DNA of 64,000 bases, taken from positions 1 to 64,000 of the forward strand of contig CABZCX010000002.1 of the NCBI GenBank assembly GCA_902524345.1, given 5' to 3'. The notes below the pieces were generated by a model. That model was not told the DNA's origin and did no database searches. It saw nothing but the letters and a program-made list of their open reading frames with translations. The translations under genes and the position numbers were made by a program. Of the stretch, positions 52,697 through 63,289 are shown one piece after another (position 1 is the stretch's first letter; the number at the start of each line of letters is the position of its first letter). Origin of the DNA: an uncultured Pelagibacteraceae bacterium. Its GTDB lineage: Bacteria; Pseudomonadota; Alphaproteobacteria; Pelagibacterales; Pelagibacteraceae.

Positions 52697-53627
52697 TGTA
52701 TCTCGATGCTCTTAATAACCTATCATTAATTGTTTTACCATATCCTCTATCAGGAATTTTACATACTGCAATCGAGCTGTATTTCTTTTTTTTAATTTTT
52801 CTTAAAGTAGAATATAAATTTTTTGCAGCTTCTTTTAGATTTCCTTTTTGTGACAAAAAATAATAATTTGGTTTACTTACTTTTTTCTTTCTAATCAATA
52901 AATATGCTTCATCTTTACGAATATTTTTTGCATTAAGTCTGATGGGCAAACCTGGTGAATAATGAACCTTAAGTTGACCTGGTGAAACGATTTTTAAAGG
53001 TTTGTTATTTATTGTTATTTTTTTTCTTAGTATTTTTTGAATAGTTGAAACATTTAAGCCCCCCAATCTTAAGATTTTAGGTTTCTCTCTAAGGTCAACA
53101 ATTGTTGATTCTACTCCAATAGATGATTTTCCGCCCTCAAGTATGTATTTAATTTTTTTTCCAAAATCTTCTTTTACATGATTAGATGTTACAGCACTAA
53201 CCCTAGATGAGGGATTAGCACTTGGAGCTGCTAAAGGAAATTCTAAAATTTTTAGTAATCTTCTCGTGACTGAGTGTCGCGGAAATCTTACTGCCAATGT
53301 ATTTTTTTTATTAGTAATTATTTTTGAAATTTTTGATGATTTTTTAAGATTTAGTATAAAAGTTAAAGGACCAGGACAAAATTTTTTATATAGTTTAATA
53401 AAGTCATCGTTTAAATGACAATCTTTTTTCAACCTTTGAATATTCAGATAATGAACTATTAGAGGGTTATTTTTTGGTCTTTTTTTAAGTTTAAATATTT
53501 TTTGACAGGCTTGGTCTGAGTAGGCATTACCCGCCAAACCATAAACTGTTTCTGTAGGTATAGCAATACACTCCCTTTTATATAGAAGTTTTTTTGCTTT
53601 TTTAATATTTGCAAGATTCATTTTCAT
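52680..53627 (-). CDS. tsaC: L-threonylcarbamoyladenylate synthase (Sua5/TsaC)
   Basis: This 315-residue protein has the TsaC domain (about 1-200) with AIPTETVYGLAGNAY near 23-36, KKRPKNNPLIVH near 48-59 and SANPSSRVSAV. After residue 230 comes a Sua5-type C-terminal extension (SPGQLKVHYSPG). It makes threonylcarbamoyl-AMP from Thr, bicarbonate and ATP, used for t6A37 in ANN-reading tRNAs. This two-domain form is the Sua5 type. It overlaps the ABC ATPase by 17 bases on the same strand and faces xseB 20 bases away. Confidence 0.95.
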   Translation of the reverse strand: MKMNLANIKKAKKLLYKRECIAIPTETVYGLAGNAYSDQACQKIFKLKKRPKNNPLIVHYLNIQRLKKDCHLNDDFIKLYKKFCPGPLTFILNLKKSSKISKIITNKKNTLAVRFPRHSVTRRLLKILEFPLAAPSANPSSRVSAVTSNHVKEDFGKKIKYILEGGKSSIGVESTIVDLREKPKILRLGGLNVSTIQKILRKKITINNKPLKIVSPGQLKVHYSPGLPIRLNAKNIRKDEAYLLIRKKKVSKPNYYFLSQKGNLKEAAKNLYSTLRKIKKKKYSSIAVCKIPDRGYGKTINDRLLRASRYNEKTT

Positions 53628-53647
53628 GTATTATCTGAGAGTATTAT

Positions 53648-53902
53648 ATGAAAGATAAAGATTTACCAAATGATTATGAATCTTCGTCTCTGGAGGAATT
53701 AACTCTCGAAGCTAATAAGATAATTGAGGATTTAGAAAGTCAAAAAGATTTACAAAATTCAATTGAAAAATATCAAAATTTGATAAAACTTAACAATATC
53801 ATCGAGAAAAAATTTAAAAAAAAAGCTACTGATATTAATACAAAAACTAAAGATAATATATCTAAGATAACCTCAAAAAATAATGCAAAAAAAACTAAAT
53901 AA
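53648..53902 (+). CDS. xseB: Exodeoxyribonuclease VII small subunit
   Basis: This 84-residue protein has the XseB helical pattern (SLEELTLEANKIIEDLES, then SIEKYQNLIKLNNIIEKKF) and a Lys-rich tail. Several XseB subunits bind one XseA to degrade single-stranded DNA. xseA is not in the window. It overlaps the prenyl synthase gene by 20 bases and leads the xseB-ispA-dxs operon found in many proteobacteria, which supports the call for so short a gene. Confidence 0.85.
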   Translation: MKDKDLPNDYESSSLEELTLEANKIIEDLESQKDLQNSIEKYQNLIKLNNIIEKKFKKKATDINTKTKDNISKITSKNNAKKTK

Positions 53903-54755
53903 AATTGCTAAAGACACAAATATTTTTTTAAAAAGATTTATTAAAAAGCAAAAAAAATCAGAATTGATTGTACCAATGCAATATGGATTATTTTCAGGTG
54001 GTAAAAAAATAAGATCAAAAATACTAGTTGATGTTGGTTCAATATTTAACTTAAATTATAAAACCTTACTAATTATTGGTGCTGCTGTTGAATGTATTCA
54101 TGCTTATTCACTTATTCATGACGATTTACCATGTATGGATAATGATTTAATAAGACGAGGTAAGCCTTCTACTCATATCAAATTTGGAGAGTCTACAGCT
54201 GTTCTTGCTGGAAACTCACTCTTAACTATGGCATTCGAAATTTTGAGTCACAAAGATTTGAATGTCAATGAAAAAACAAAAATTAGATTAATTAATAAAA
54301 TTTCTGAGAGTTCTGGACATCTTGGGATTGCTGGTGGTCAATATTTAGATCTTAGCTATGAACATAAGAAAATTTCAGAAAAAAAAATAATTGAAATGGA
54401 AATAAAAAAAACTGGAAAACTGTTTAGTTTTTGTTGTGTAGCTCCATTAATTTTAAAAAACAAAAGTAAAAAAGATATCCAAAAATTTGAAAATATCGGA
54501 GCTAATATAGGATTACTATTTCAAGTTGCTGACGATTTAATTGATTATAATGGAAGTCCTTCTGCTGCAGGAAAAAAAACTGGAAAAGATAAGAAAAAAG
54601 GTAAAGCAACTCTTATTAGTTTACTGGGAGATAAAAATACTATTAAATATGCGAATAAACTAATTTTAAAAATTAATACTAAGTTAAAAAAGTATGGACC
54701 AAAATCTAAGAATTTAAGCGAGACTCTAAATTATATTTTAAATAGAAATAAATGA
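53883..54755 (+). CDS. ispA: Farnesyl/geranyl diphosphate synthase
   Basis: This 290-residue prenyltransferase has GGKKIRSKI near 39-47 and the first Asp-rich motif DDLPCMD at 80-86. [13 protein letters not shown] follows, and the second Asp-rich motif is VADDLIDY. The DDxxxxD first motif with a cysteine and short loop matches bacterial FPP synthases. It condenses IPP with DMAPP/GPP to farnesyl diphosphate, the precursor for undecaprenyl phosphate and quinones. It sits between xseB (20-base overlap) and dxs (4-base overlap), the standard order. Confidence 0.93.
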   Translation: MQKKLNKIAKDTNIFLKRFIKKQKKSELIVPMQYGLFSGGKKIRSKILVDVGSIFNLNYKTLLIIGAAVECIHAYSLIHDDLPCMDNDLIRRGKPSTHIKFGESTAVLAGNSLLTMAFEILSHKDLNVNEKTKIRLINKISESSGHLGIAGGQYLDLSYEHKKISEKKIIEMEIKKTGKLFSFCCVAPLILKNKSKKDIQKFENIGANIGLLFQVADDLIDYNGSPSAAGKKTGKDKKKGKATLISLLGDKNTIKYANKLILKINTKLKKYGPKSKNLSETLNYILNRNK

Positions 54756-56665
54756 AAAAAAATTACGAATTTTTAGATCAGATTAATTTTCCATCAGACT
54801 TAAAAAAGATTCCTGAAACAAAACTACAAAAGGTCGCTGATGAATTAAGAGAAGAAATGATTGATGTAGTATCAGTCACCGGAGGACATTTGGGTGCCAG
54901 CTTAGGTGTTGTAGAATTAAGCGTTGCACTACATTATATTTTCAATACACCAAGTGATAAATTAATTTGGGATGTGGGACACCAATGCTATCCACACAAA
55001 ATTTTAACAGGAAGAAAAGATAAAATAAGAACGCTTCGGCAAGGAGGGGGTCTCTCAGGTTTTACGAAGCGTTTAGAAAGTGAATATGATCCATTTGGAG
55101 CTGCTCATAGCTCCACTTCAATTTCATCAGCGTTAGGAATTGCAGAAGCAAATAAATTATCAAAAAAATCAGAAAATGTTATTGCAGTAATTGGTGATGG
55201 AGCGATAAGTGCAGGTATGGCTTATGAAGCTATGAATAACGCGGGTGCTTCAAAGACTAAAATGATTGTGATACTAAATGATAACGATATGTCAATTGCA
55301 AGACCTGTTGGAGCAATGGGAACTTATTTAGCTAAAATTTTTTCTGGTAAAATCTATTTTAGTTTAAGAGAAACTATAAAATTGATTACATCCGCATTTT
55401 CAAAAAGATTTAGTGCAAAAGCAGGTAAAGCTGAAGATTTATTAAGATCAGCTGTAACGGGTGGGACTCTATTTAGTTCATTAGGTTTTTATTATATTGG
55501 TCCTATAGATGGCCATGATCTTTCTTCATTAATTCCAATTTTAAAAAATGCTAGGGACTCTAAACACCAGGGCCCAATATTAATTCACATTAAAACAAAA
55601 AAAGGAAAAGGTTATTCTTTTGCTGAAGAGGCAAAAGATCATTATCATGGAGTGTCGAAATTTAATGTAAAGACTGGAGAACAGGAAAAAAGTTCCAGTA
55701 AAATACCATCATACACAAAAGTTTTTGCTGATACTCTGATACAACACGCAAAAAAAGATAGTAAAATAGTTGCAATAACCGCGGCTATGCCAGATGGAAC
55801 TGGATTAAGCAATTTTCGAAAAGAATTTCCAGACAGAACTTACGATGTTGGTATTGCTGAACAACATGCTGTTACCTTTGCCGCCGGGTTGGCGACTGAG
55901 AATTATAAACCTTATGCAGCAATATACTCAACATTTCTTCAAAGAGCATATGATCAAGTTGTTCATGATGTTGCAATACAGAGTTTACCTGTAAGATTTG
56001 CGATAGATAGGGCAGGATTAGTTGGAGCTGATGGACCCACACATGCAGGAAGTTTTGATACTACCTATTTAGCAACATTACCAAATTTCATTGTAATGGC
56101 TGCTAGTGATGAGGCGGAGTTAGTTAGAATGATAAATACCTCTACAGAAATTAATGATAGACCATGTGCATTTAGATACCCTAGAGGAGTAGGTGTTGGA
56201 TCAATATTACCTTCGATTAATGAAAAAATAGAGATTGGTAAATCAAGAATTATTCAAGAGGGAAAAAAATTGGCCTTAATAAATTTTGGGGCTAGATTGA
56301 GTGAAAGCTTAAAAGCGTCAGAAAAATTAAAAAAAAAAGGAGTAAATATTACAATAGTGGATGCGAGATTTGCAAAACCATTAGATGAAAATTTAATATG
56401 GCAATTAGCAACAACTCACGAGGCGATTATAACTATTGAAGAGGGATCCATTGGTGGATTTGGTTCTCATGTAATTGATTTTTTAGCAAAAAAAGGATTA
56501 TTGGACTCAAATTTAAAATTTAGGTCTATGAAACTTCCTGATATTTTTATAGATCAAGACAAACCTGACAACATGTACAAACAAGCAAATTTAGACTGTA
56601 TTTCTATTGAAGAACAAATTTTAGATGTATTAAATTCAAATATTATTTTACAAAAACAAAAATAA
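54752..56665 (+). CDS. dxs: 1-deoxy-D-xylulose-5-phosphate synthase
   Basis: This 637-residue enzyme has [18 protein letters not shown] at the start, the [15 protein letters not shown] region, and the TPP motif [18 protein letters not shown] near 148-165. The later [10 protein letters not shown] and [15 protein letters not shown] carry the catalytic acids and His. It joins pyruvate and G3P to give DXP, the first step of MEP isoprenoid synthesis, and needs TPP. It overlaps ispA by 4 bases, giving coupled expression of the isoprenoid pathway. aroC faces it 5 bases beyond its stop. Confidence 0.97.
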   Translation: MKKNYEFLDQINFPSDLKKIPETKLQKVADELREEMIDVVSVTGGHLGASLGVVELSVALHYIFNTPSDKLIWDVGHQCYPHKILTGRKDKIRTLRQGGGLSGFTKRLESEYDPFGAAHSSTSISSALGIAEANKLSKKSENVIAVIGDGAISAGMAYEAMNNAGASKTKMIVILNDNDMSIARPVGAMGTYLAKIFSGKIYFSLRETIKLITSAFSKRFSAKAGKAEDLLRSAVTGGTLFSSLGFYYIGPIDGHDLSSLIPILKNARDSKHQGPILIHIKTKKGKGYSFAEEAKDHYHGVSKFNVKTGEQEKSSSKIPSYTKVFADTLIQHAKKDSKIVAITAAMPDGTGLSNFRKEFPDRTYDVGIAEQHAVTFAAGLATENYKPYAAIYSTFLQRAYDQVVHDVAIQSLPVRFAIDRAGLVGADGPTHAGSFDTTYLATLPNFIVMAASDEAELVRMINTSTEINDRPCAFRYPRGVGVGSILPSINEKIEIGKSRIIQEGKKLALINFGARLSESLKASEKLKKKGVNITIVDARFAKPLDENLIWQLATTHEAIITIEEGSIGGFGSHVIDFLAKKGLLDSNLKFRSMKLPDIFIDQDKPDNMYKQANLDCISIEEQILDVLNSNIILQKQK

Positions 56666-56670
56666 ACTGT

Positions 56671-57753
56671 TTATCCACATTGAGCTTTATTCAACAAATA
56701 ATGGTCAAGCAAGACACATGATAACATTGCTTCACCTACTGGCACTGCTCTAATTCCAACACACGGATCATGTCTACCTTTAACAGAAATAGTAGTATTT
56801 TTTCCAAATTTATTAATTGTTTTTCTACTTTTTAAAATTGACGAGGTAGGCTTAACAGCAAATGAAACAATTATTTGTTGACCGGAGGAGATACCACCAA
56901 GAATTCCACCTGCATTATTTGAATTAAATTTTAATTTATTTTTAGATTGTGAAATTTCGTCCGAATTTTCCTCTCCTGACAATTGTGCAGAATTCATTCC
57001 AGAACCAATATTAACACCTTTAACTGCGTTTATGCTCATCATCGCTGAAGCAATATCAGAGTCAAGTTTTGAATAAATTGGTGCTCCTAATCCTGCTGGG
57101 ATACCATTAGCTCTAATTTCAATTATGGCACCACAAGATGAACCAGCTTTTCTAATGCTTAAAAGATATTTTTCCCATATTTTAAGCATTGATTTATCAG
57201 GGCAAAAAAATGGATTTTTATATATTATCTTATCATCCCAATTACTTGTGTCACATCCAAGAATTCCAAGTTGGGTGACTGCGCCAGATATTTTGAATTT
57301 TTTACCTAATTTTTTTTCCAAAACTTTTTTTGCTACAGCGCCTGCAGCAACTCTTGATGCAGTTTCTCTTGCTGAAGATCTTCCACCACCTCGGTAATCT
57401 CGAATTCCATATTTTTTATAGTAGGTATAATCCGCATGACCTGGTCTAAATTTATCTTTAATATCATTATAATCTTTTGAGCGCATATCTTCGTTATAAA
57501 TGATTAAACATATGGGAGTTCCAGTTGTTCTTCCCTCAAAAACACCTGACAGAATTTCTACCTTATCGCTCTCTTTTCTTTGAGTAGTAAATTTGGATTG
57601 ACCAGGTTTCCTCTTATTAAGCTCTACTTGAATATCTTGCTCATTTAGGTTTATAAGTGGAGGACAACCGTCGATTATACAGCCAATTGCGGGCCCATGA
57701 GACTCCCCCCAAGTTGTGAAACGAAATAACTTTCCAAATGTATTAAATGACAT
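56671..57753 (-). CDS. aroC: Chorismate synthase
   Basis: This 360-residue enzyme starts [20 protein letters not shown], has [16 protein letters not shown] near 122-136, and has SGEENSDE and [15 protein letters not shown] near 308-335. These are the three family signatures for FMN and EPSP binding. It makes chorismate from EPSP with reduced FMN. It is convergent with dxs (5-base gap) and divergent from pdxH (33 bases). The C-terminus contains a TTATCCACA on the plus strand, which is a coding coincidence and not an origin signal. Confidence 0.97.
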   Translation of the reverse strand: MSFNTFGKLFRFTTWGESHGPAIGCIIDGCPPLINLNEQDIQVELNKRKPGQSKFTTQRKESDKVEILSGVFEGRTTGTPICLIIYNEDMRSKDYNDIKDKFRPGHADYTYYKKYGIRDYRGGGRSSARETASRVAAGAVAKKVLEKKLGKKFKISGAVTQLGILGCDTSNWDDKIIYKNPFFCPDKSMLKIWEKYLLSIRKAGSSCGAIIEIRANGIPAGLGAPIYSKLDSDIASAMMSINAVKGVNIGSGMNSAQLSGEENSDEISQSKNKLKFNSNNAGGILGGISSGQQIIVSFAVKPTSSILKSRKTINKFGKNTTISVKGRHDPCVGIRAVPVGEAMLSCVLLDHYLLNKAQCG

Positions 57754-57786
57754 TAATTATATTGTATAGATTATTTTGTTAAAATT

Positions 57787-58413
57787 ATGAATGAAAAAAA
57801 CTCACTCGGTCTTAATAAGTGCTTTTTAGATGTAGATGAACCTTTTGAATTATTTGGAAAATGGTTTGATGAGGCTAAAAAGAAAGAAATCAATGATCCA
57901 AATGCTTTAGCATTAGGGACTGCTAGCAAAGATGGCATTCCATCTGTCAGAATGGTACTTTTAAAAGGTTTTGATAAAAATGGATTTATTTTTTACACAA
58001 ATTTAAATAGTCAAAAAGGAAAAGAGATTAAGGTAAATCCAAATGCCACAATGTGTTTTCATTGGAAGAGTTTACTTAGACAAATTAGAATTGTAGGAAC
58101 ATTAAGTCCAGTTAGTGAAAAGACAGCGGATGATTATTATAACTCAAGAGCTTATGAAAGTAGAATAGGTGCATGGGCCTCGAAACAAAGCAACGTTTTA
58201 AAAGACAGAAATGAACTTATTGATGCTATGAAAAATTTTAGAAATAAATATAAAGACAAAAATAATGTACCCAGACCTAGTCATTGGTCTGGATGGAATT
58301 TAAAACCTTTAACTATCGAATTTTGGCTTGATGGTGATAACAGAATTCATGAGAGATTAAAATATTCATTAAATAAAGATAATATCTGGACTAAGAGTCT
58401 TTTAAGTCCCTAA
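57787..58413 (+). CDS. pdxH: Pyridoxamine 5'-phosphate oxidase
   Basis: This 208-residue enzyme has ALGTASKDGIPSVRMVLLKG near 42-61, FYTNLNSQKGKEI near 74-86, and WGSRAIDG-type end WGSWNLKPLTIEFW-like text (SGWNLKPLTIEFWL) plus RIHERLKY. It oxidises PNP or PMP to PLP using FMN. PLP is needed by the DegT aminotransferase in the island and many others. Its stop overlaps the ispB stop on the other strand by 4 bases. The start has no strong ribosome-binding site. Confidence 0.95.
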   Translation: MNEKNSLGLNKCFLDVDEPFELFGKWFDEAKKKEINDPNALALGTASKDGIPSVRMVLLKGFDKNGFIFYTNLNSQKGKEIKVNPNATMCFHWKSLLRQIRIVGTLSPVSEKTADDYYNSRAYESRIGAWASKQSNVLKDRNELIDAMKNFRNKYKDKNNVPRPSHWSGWNLKPLTIEFWLDGDNRIHERLKYSLNKDNIWTKSLLSP

Positions 58414-59423
58414 AAATCTCTAGACAGGCTAAATGAGGTTAAATTTTCCAGAATAGTTTTTTCTTTGGAGTCTTTAAATATCGAAAGAGAGTTAGATGCT
58501 AAGTTGATATAGTGGTGTGCTTTATGATAACATTTTTTGATAATTTCATATTTTTTTATTAGAGATAACGTATAATTAAAATCATTTTCATTTCTATTTG
58601 TTTTTGAAAACATTTTTTTTAGATTTTCTTTTTCTTGGACATTCCCTTTTTCAAACAACAAAATTATTGGAAGAGTTATTTTTCCCTCATAAAAATCTTT
58701 CCCAATTCTTTTTCCAAATAATTTTAATTCTGAATTATAATCCAAGGTGTCATCTGCTATTTGGAATGTTAGGCCTAAATTTCTTCCGTAAAATTCTAAA
58801 GCCTCTTTTTCTTTTGTTTTCACGTTAGATAAAATAGCTCCAACTTTTGTTGCTGCGGCAAACAACTCAGCAGTTTTTGAGGAGATAATTCTTAAATAAG
58901 TTTCCTCTAACATATCTACTTCTCCTTTATGTTGAAGCTGAAGAACTTCACCTTGAGCAATTTTCGAGGAAGTTGATGATAATAATTTTAAAATTTCAAT
59001 GCTTCCATCCTCTACCATCATTTCAAAACATCTGCTTAACAAATAGTCTCCAACTAAGACAGATGAATGATTATCCCACACTTTATTTAATGTTTTTTTT
59101 CCTCTTCTAACAGAACCATTATCAATAACATCGTCATGCATTAAGGTCGCTGAATGAATGAGTTCTACGCAGGCCGCAAGGTTAATATCCCTAGCGCCTT
59201 TAGCATAGCCACACAGTTTCGCTGAACCCAAAGTAAGCAAAGCTCTCAATCTTTTACCACCTGTTTTAAGATGATAATCAGTCATTTTGCTGACTAAGCT
59301 AACATCACTCTCTAATTTTGACTTAATTTTTTCTTCAACTAAAACTAGTTTATCTTCAACCGAATCTTTTAATTGAAAATAAGAATTGTTTATTTGTTTT
59401 TTTAATTGAATTACTGTTCCCAT
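58410..59423 (-). CDS. ispB: Octaprenyl diphosphate synthase-like polyprenyl synthase
   Basis: This 337-residue trans-prenyltransferase has GGKRLRALL near 55-63 and first Asp-rich motif HDDVIDNGSVRRG near 96-108 (D97, D98, D101). The second is ADDTLDY, in the C-terminal half. The first motif is DDxxD rather than the longer FPP form, as in long-chain synthases. It makes the polyprenyl tail of ubiquinone. It is divergent from the S49 protease gene, with 114 intergenic bases. The chain length is inferred from family resemblance. Confidence 0.92.
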   Translation of the reverse strand: MGTVIQLKKQINNSYFQLKDSVEDKLVLVEEKIKSKLESDVSLVSKMTDYHLKTGGKRLRALLTLGSAKLCGYAKGARDINLAACVELIHSATLMHDDVIDNGSVRRGKKTLNKVWDNHSSVLVGDYLLSRCFEMMVEDGSIEILKLLSSTSSKIAQGEVLQLQHKGEVDMLEETYLRIISSKTAELFAAATKVGAILSNVKTKEKEALEFYGRNLGLTFQIADDTLDYNSELKLFGKRIGKDFYEGKITLPIILLFEKGNVQEKENLKKMFSKTNRNENDFNYTLSLIKKYEIIKKCYHKAHHYINLASNSLSIFKDSKEKTILENLTSFSLSRDF

Positions 59424-59470
59424 AAATTAAAACAAAGTAGTATATTAAGTTTATTTTTATTACTTATCAA

Positions 59471-59498
59471 TTGACGCACCTAATTCTTCAATTATAAG
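59471..59498 (+). promoter_or_regulatory. Sigma-70 promoter upstream of the S49 protease-glyQS operon
   Basis: TTGACG (59471-59476), a 16-base spacer and TATAAG (59493-59498) lie in the 114-base gap between ispB and sohB, pointing right. The start would be about 30 bases before the sohB ATG (59538). This gap is one of the longer ones in the window. Confidence 0.6.
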
Positions 59499-59537
59499 GT
59501 GTCTTTATATTCATTTAAAATTTTGTAAGTATAAAAA

Positions 59538-60344
59538 ATGTTCTCTATTTTTAAAAAGAAAATAATTATCCCACATTTAAAATTAAGTGGTGTAATTGGT
59601 AATGTGGGAAAATTTAAACAAGGTATAGATTTTTCTGGTCAAGAAGAAATAATTTCAAAGGCTTTTTCAGTTAAAAAAGCACCTTGCGTGGCAATCACCA
59701 TTAATTCCCCCGGAGGTTCTCCTGTACAATCTCATTTAATTTATAGCCATATAAGACATAATGCAAAAAAAAACAAAAAAAAGGTTATTGTTTTTGCTGA
59801 GGACGTAGCTGCTTCAGGCGGTTATTTAATTGCATGTGCTGGTGATGAAATATATGCAAACTCTAGTTCAATAATAGGTTCAATTGGCGTAATTTATTCC
59901 TCTTTCGGATTCACAGAATTGATAAAAAAAATAGGCGTAGAAAGAAGAGTTCATACTGCTGGAAAAAATAAAAGTACTTTGGATCCATTTCTTGATGAAA
60001 AAAAAGAGGATATTGAGAGATTAAAAAATATTCAATTAGATTTACACAAAGATTTTATAGATGTTGTTGAAAAAAGTAGATCTTCAAAATTAAAAAAATC
60101 AGAAGTTGAATTATTTTCAGGTGAATTTTGGTCTGGGAGAAAAGCAAAAGAGTTAGGTTTGATAGATGAAATTGGAAATGCCAACCAGGTATTGAAAAAT
60201 AAATTTGGTGAGGATGTGATAATTAAAAAATTTGAAAAATCTAAAAGCTGGTTAACTAAAAAATTGTCATCTTCAAATGACAATATTGATCAGTTAGCAA
60301 ATATATTAGAGGAAAAATCAGTTTGGCAAAAATATGGCCTCTAA
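59538..60344 (+). CDS. sohB: S49-family serine protease (SohB/SppA-like)
   Basis: This 268-residue protein has the short S49 form. It shows [22 protein letters not shown] near 52-72, the nucleophile S93 in [12 protein letters not shown], and a candidate general-base lysine, probably K145 in [11 protein letters not shown]. SppA-type proteases cut leftover signal peptides in the membrane. There is no long N-terminal helix, so it may be peripheral. It has its own likely promoter at 59471 and overlaps glyQ by 11 bases, starting an operon with glyQS and ppdK. Confidence 0.9.
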   Translation: MFSIFKKKIIIPHLKLSGVIGNVGKFKQGIDFSGQEEIISKAFSVKKAPCVAITINSPGGSPVQSHLIYSHIRHNAKKNKKKVIVFAEDVAASGGYLIACAGDEIYANSSSIIGSIGVIYSSFGFTELIKKIGVERRVHTAGKNKSTLDPFLDEKKEDIERLKNIQLDLHKDFIDVVEKSRSSKLKKSEVELFSGEFWSGRKAKELGLIDEIGNANQVLKNKFGEDVIIKKFEKSKSWLTKKLSSSNDNIDQLANILEEKSVWQKYGL

Positions 60345-61215
60345 AAAAAATAAAAAAAAACCAAAGTTTCAAACTTTTCAAGATACTATAATTAATTTGC
60401 AAAAGTTTTGGAGCAAACATGGGTGTGTAATTTTACAACCTTATGATATGGAAGTTGGAGCTGGAACTTTTCATCCAGCAACTACTTTAAGATCACTAGG
60501 ACCGAAGTCATGGAAAGCAGCTTATGTGCAACCTTCAAGAAGACCTAGTGATGGAAGATATGGAGATAATCCAAATAGACTTCAACATTATTACCAATTT
60601 CAAGTTATAATAAAACCCTCTCCACTAAATATTAAAAAACTTTATTTAAATAGTTTGTCAGCAATTGGAATTAATCACAAAGACCATGATATTAGATTTG
60701 TTGAAGATGATTGGGAAAGCCCTACTCTTGGAGCTGCAGGCTTAGGATGGGAGGTATGGTGTGATGGAATGGAAATATCTCAATTTACATATTTTCAACA
60801 AATGGCAGGTTTTGAGTGTAAGCCAGTGTCAGTGGAGATAACTTATGGTTTAGAGAGAATATGTATGTTTACTCAACAGAAAAAAAATGTTTATGATTTA
60901 GTTTGGAATGATGAGGGTATTGATTACAGGGAAGTTTTTCATCAATCAGAAAAAGAATTCTCAGCTTATAACTTTGAGCATGCTAATACAGAAAATTTAT
61001 TTAAAATATTTGATATGCATGAGAGTGAGGCAAAATCATTAGTTGAAAAAAATATATCTTTACCTGCATACGATCAATGTTTGAAAGCAAGTCACATATT
61101 TAACGTTTTAGATGCCCGTGGAGCTATTAGTGTTGCTCAAAGAGCAGAATATATTAGTCGAATAAGAGAAATAACAAAACAAGCCGCCACAATTTGGGTA
61201 GAGTCTCAAACATAA
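60334..61215 (+). CDS. glyQ: Glycyl-tRNA synthetase alpha subunit
   Basis: This 293-residue protein has the class II core [26 protein letters not shown] near 31-56 (motif 1/2 region), [19 protein letters not shown] near 63-81 and [12 protein letters not shown]. It binds Gly and ATP and aminoacylates tRNA-Gly together with GlyS, as an alpha2beta2 enzyme. The start at 60334 overlaps the protease gene by 11 bases, and glyS starts one base after its stop. Confidence 0.97.
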   Translation: MASKKNKKKPKFQTFQDTIINLQKFWSKHGCVILQPYDMEVGAGTFHPATTLRSLGPKSWKAAYVQPSRRPSDGRYGDNPNRLQHYYQFQVIIKPSPLNIKKLYLNSLSAIGINHKDHDIRFVEDDWESPTLGAAGLGWEVWCDGMEISQFTYFQQMAGFECKPVSVEITYGLERICMFTQQKKNVYDLVWNDEGIDYREVFHQSEKEFSAYNFEHANTENLFKIFDMHESEAKSLVEKNISLPAYDQCLKASHIFNVLDARGAISVAQRAEYISRIREITKQAATIWVESQT

Positions 61216-61216
61216 A

Positions 61217-63289
61217 ATGTCAGAATTTTTTTTAGAGCTATTTAGTGAGGAAATTCCTGCTGGTCTTCAAAAAAATTTAAGAGAAAAAATTTTTGAGGAC
61301 TTTAAAAATTTATTTGAGGAAAAATCAATAAAATCAAAAAAAAATTTTGCTTTTTCAACTCCGAATAGGTTAGTTTTAGTTTTTGAAGGCCTAGATAAAC
61401 AAATTAAAATTAAATCTAAAGAGATAAGAGGTCCTAAAACTAGTGCCCCTGAACAAGCGTTGGAGGGTTTTTTGAGATCAAACAAAATTGCCAAAAAGGA
61501 TTTATATAAAAAAAAAACTGAAAAGGATGAATTTTATTTTTACAAAACTGTGGCAACCTCATTAAATACACATGATCTACTAAGTGAATTCATTCCAAAA
61601 ATTTTAAGTAACTATCAATGGAAAAAATCAATGAAATGGGGTGAATTTGATTTGAATTGGGGAAGACCACTAAAATCAATTTTATCAATATTTGATAAAA
61701 GAAGTATAAGTTTTAAATTTCATCATTTGACCTCTTCTAATTTGACTTTTTTAGATAAAGATTTTGAGGATAAAAAAAGATCCTTTGAAAATTTTAAGAA
61801 ATATGAAAAATTTTTTGAAAACAATGGGGTTATTATTAATCAAAATAAAAGATTAAAAATAATCAATAAATCTTTTTTAAATATACTAGGAAAAAAAGGA
61901 CTAAAAATTAATGAAAATCCTAAATTAATGGATGAGGTTGTAAATTTAGTAGATAGCCCAAATGTTTTATTGTGCAAATTTGATAAAAAATTTTTATCAG
62001 TTCCAAAAGAGATTTTGACCTTAACAATGGAGTCTCACCAGAAATATTTTCCAACATTTAACGATAAAAATGAAATTACAAATGAATTCTTAATTGTAAC
62101 AAATAAAAAAGACAAAAAGGGACTAATTAGAATAGGCAATGAAAGAGTGGTTGATGCAAGACTAAGTGATGCAGAATTTTTTTGGAATAAAGATAAAAAT
62201 CAAAATTTAGTAAAAAAAGTGTCAGAATTAAAATCAATGAATTTTTTTAAAGGTCTTGGATCTTATTTCGACAAAGTTCAACGAATGAGGAAAATTGGTG
62301 GAATGATTTCAGATGAATTGTTAATTAGTAAAGAGAAAGTAGAATTGTTATCATCAATTTGTAAGACTGATCTTACTTCTGATCTTGTTGGTGAATTTCC
62401 TGAACTTCAAGGAATTATGGGAGGGTACTTTTCAGAATATCAACGATTTGATAAAGATATTTCTATTGCTATTTCTGAGCAATATTTGCCAATTGGACTC
62501 AATTCAATTGTTCCAAAAAAACCATTCAGTGTCGCTTTATCAATTACAGATAAGGTTGATACCTTAGTTGGTTTTTTTGGTATTAACGAGAAACCCACAA
62601 GTTCAAAAGATCCATTAGCATTAAGGAGAATTGCTCTAGGTATAATAAGAACCACTATAGAAAATAGAAAGAATTTGAAATTAAATGATCTTTTGAATTA
62701 TTCCGCACGTCTTTACGATGATCAAGGATACAGTCTTAAAAATAAAGATTTACAAAAAGAATTACAGGATTTTTTAAAAGATAGATTTAGATATTATCTT
62801 AAGGAAAAAGAAATACGTTACGATATAATCGAGGCAACTTTATCATCATTTTCAATAAATGAGTTATTTTCCTCTTTTGAAAAAGCAAAATGTCTAAATA
62901 AGGTAATCAACAGTCAAATTGGTATAGATATCAATTCAAGTTATAAAAGAGCATCAAATATTTTAGATCTCGAAATGAAAAATAATGAGATTGAAATAAA
63001 TGATACAACTGATCCTGGTATTTTTAAAAGTGATTTTGAAAAAAACTTATATAAAAAAATTAATGATATTAAAAAATATTATTCAACCATAAACAGCGAT
63101 GAAAATTATGAAAAATCATTATCAATTTTAGCTGAAACTAAAAAAGAAGTTTTTGAATTTTTTGATAATGTAAAAGTTAATGAAGACAATGAAACTTTAA
63201 GAAAAAACCGTTTGGAACTTATTAATATGTTATGTAAAACGTTTCAAAATTATATAAATTTTCAATTTTTAAAAGCTCATAATGAATAA
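61217..63289 (+). CDS. glyS: Glycyl-tRNA synthetase beta subunit
   Basis: This 690-residue protein starts SEFFLELFSEEIPAGLQ, the usual GlyS opening. It has LTMESHQKYFPTF near 270-282 and SDAEFFWNKDK near 311-321. Further on come the HD-like region VGEFPELQGIMGGYFSEYQ and KPTSSKDPLALRRIALGIIR, and a C-terminal anticodon-binding region. The beta subunit binds tRNA-Gly. Its stop overlaps the ppdK start by 8 bases. Length is normal. Confidence 0.97.
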   Translation: MSEFFLELFSEEIPAGLQKNLREKIFEDFKNLFEEKSIKSKKNFAFSTPNRLVLVFEGLDKQIKIKSKEIRGPKTSAPEQALEGFLRSNKIAKKDLYKKKTEKDEFYFYKTVATSLNTHDLLSEFIPKILSNYQWKKSMKWGEFDLNWGRPLKSILSIFDKRSISFKFHHLTSSNLTFLDKDFEDKKRSFENFKKYEKFFENNGVIINQNKRLKIINKSFLNILGKKGLKINENPKLMDEVVNLVDSPNVLLCKFDKKFLSVPKEILTLTMESHQKYFPTFNDKNEITNEFLIVTNKKDKKGLIRIGNERVVDARLSDAEFFWNKDKNQNLVKKVSELKSMNFFKGLGSYFDKVQRMRKIGGMISDELLISKEKVELLSSICKTDLTSDLVGEFPELQGIMGGYFSEYQRFDKDISIAISEQYLPIGLNSIVPKKPFSVALSITDKVDTLVGFFGINEKPTSSKDPLALRRIALGIIRTTIENRKNLKLNDLLNYSARLYDDQGYSLKNKDLQKELQDFLKDRFRYYLKEKEIRYDIIEATLSSFSINELFSSFEKAKCLNKVINSQIGIDINSSYKRASNILDLEMKNNEIEINDTTDPGIFKSDFEKNLYKKINDIKKYYSTINSDENYEKSLSILAETKKEVFEFFDNVKVNEDNETLRKNRLELINMLCKTFQNYINFQFLKAHNE

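Noticed and set aside
59471-59510. Imperfect inverted repeat around the sohB promoter (GACGCACCT with AGGTGTC)
   Set aside because: The arms match imperfectly, the spacing is wide and no regulator is linked. In such AT-rich DNA this is probably chance.
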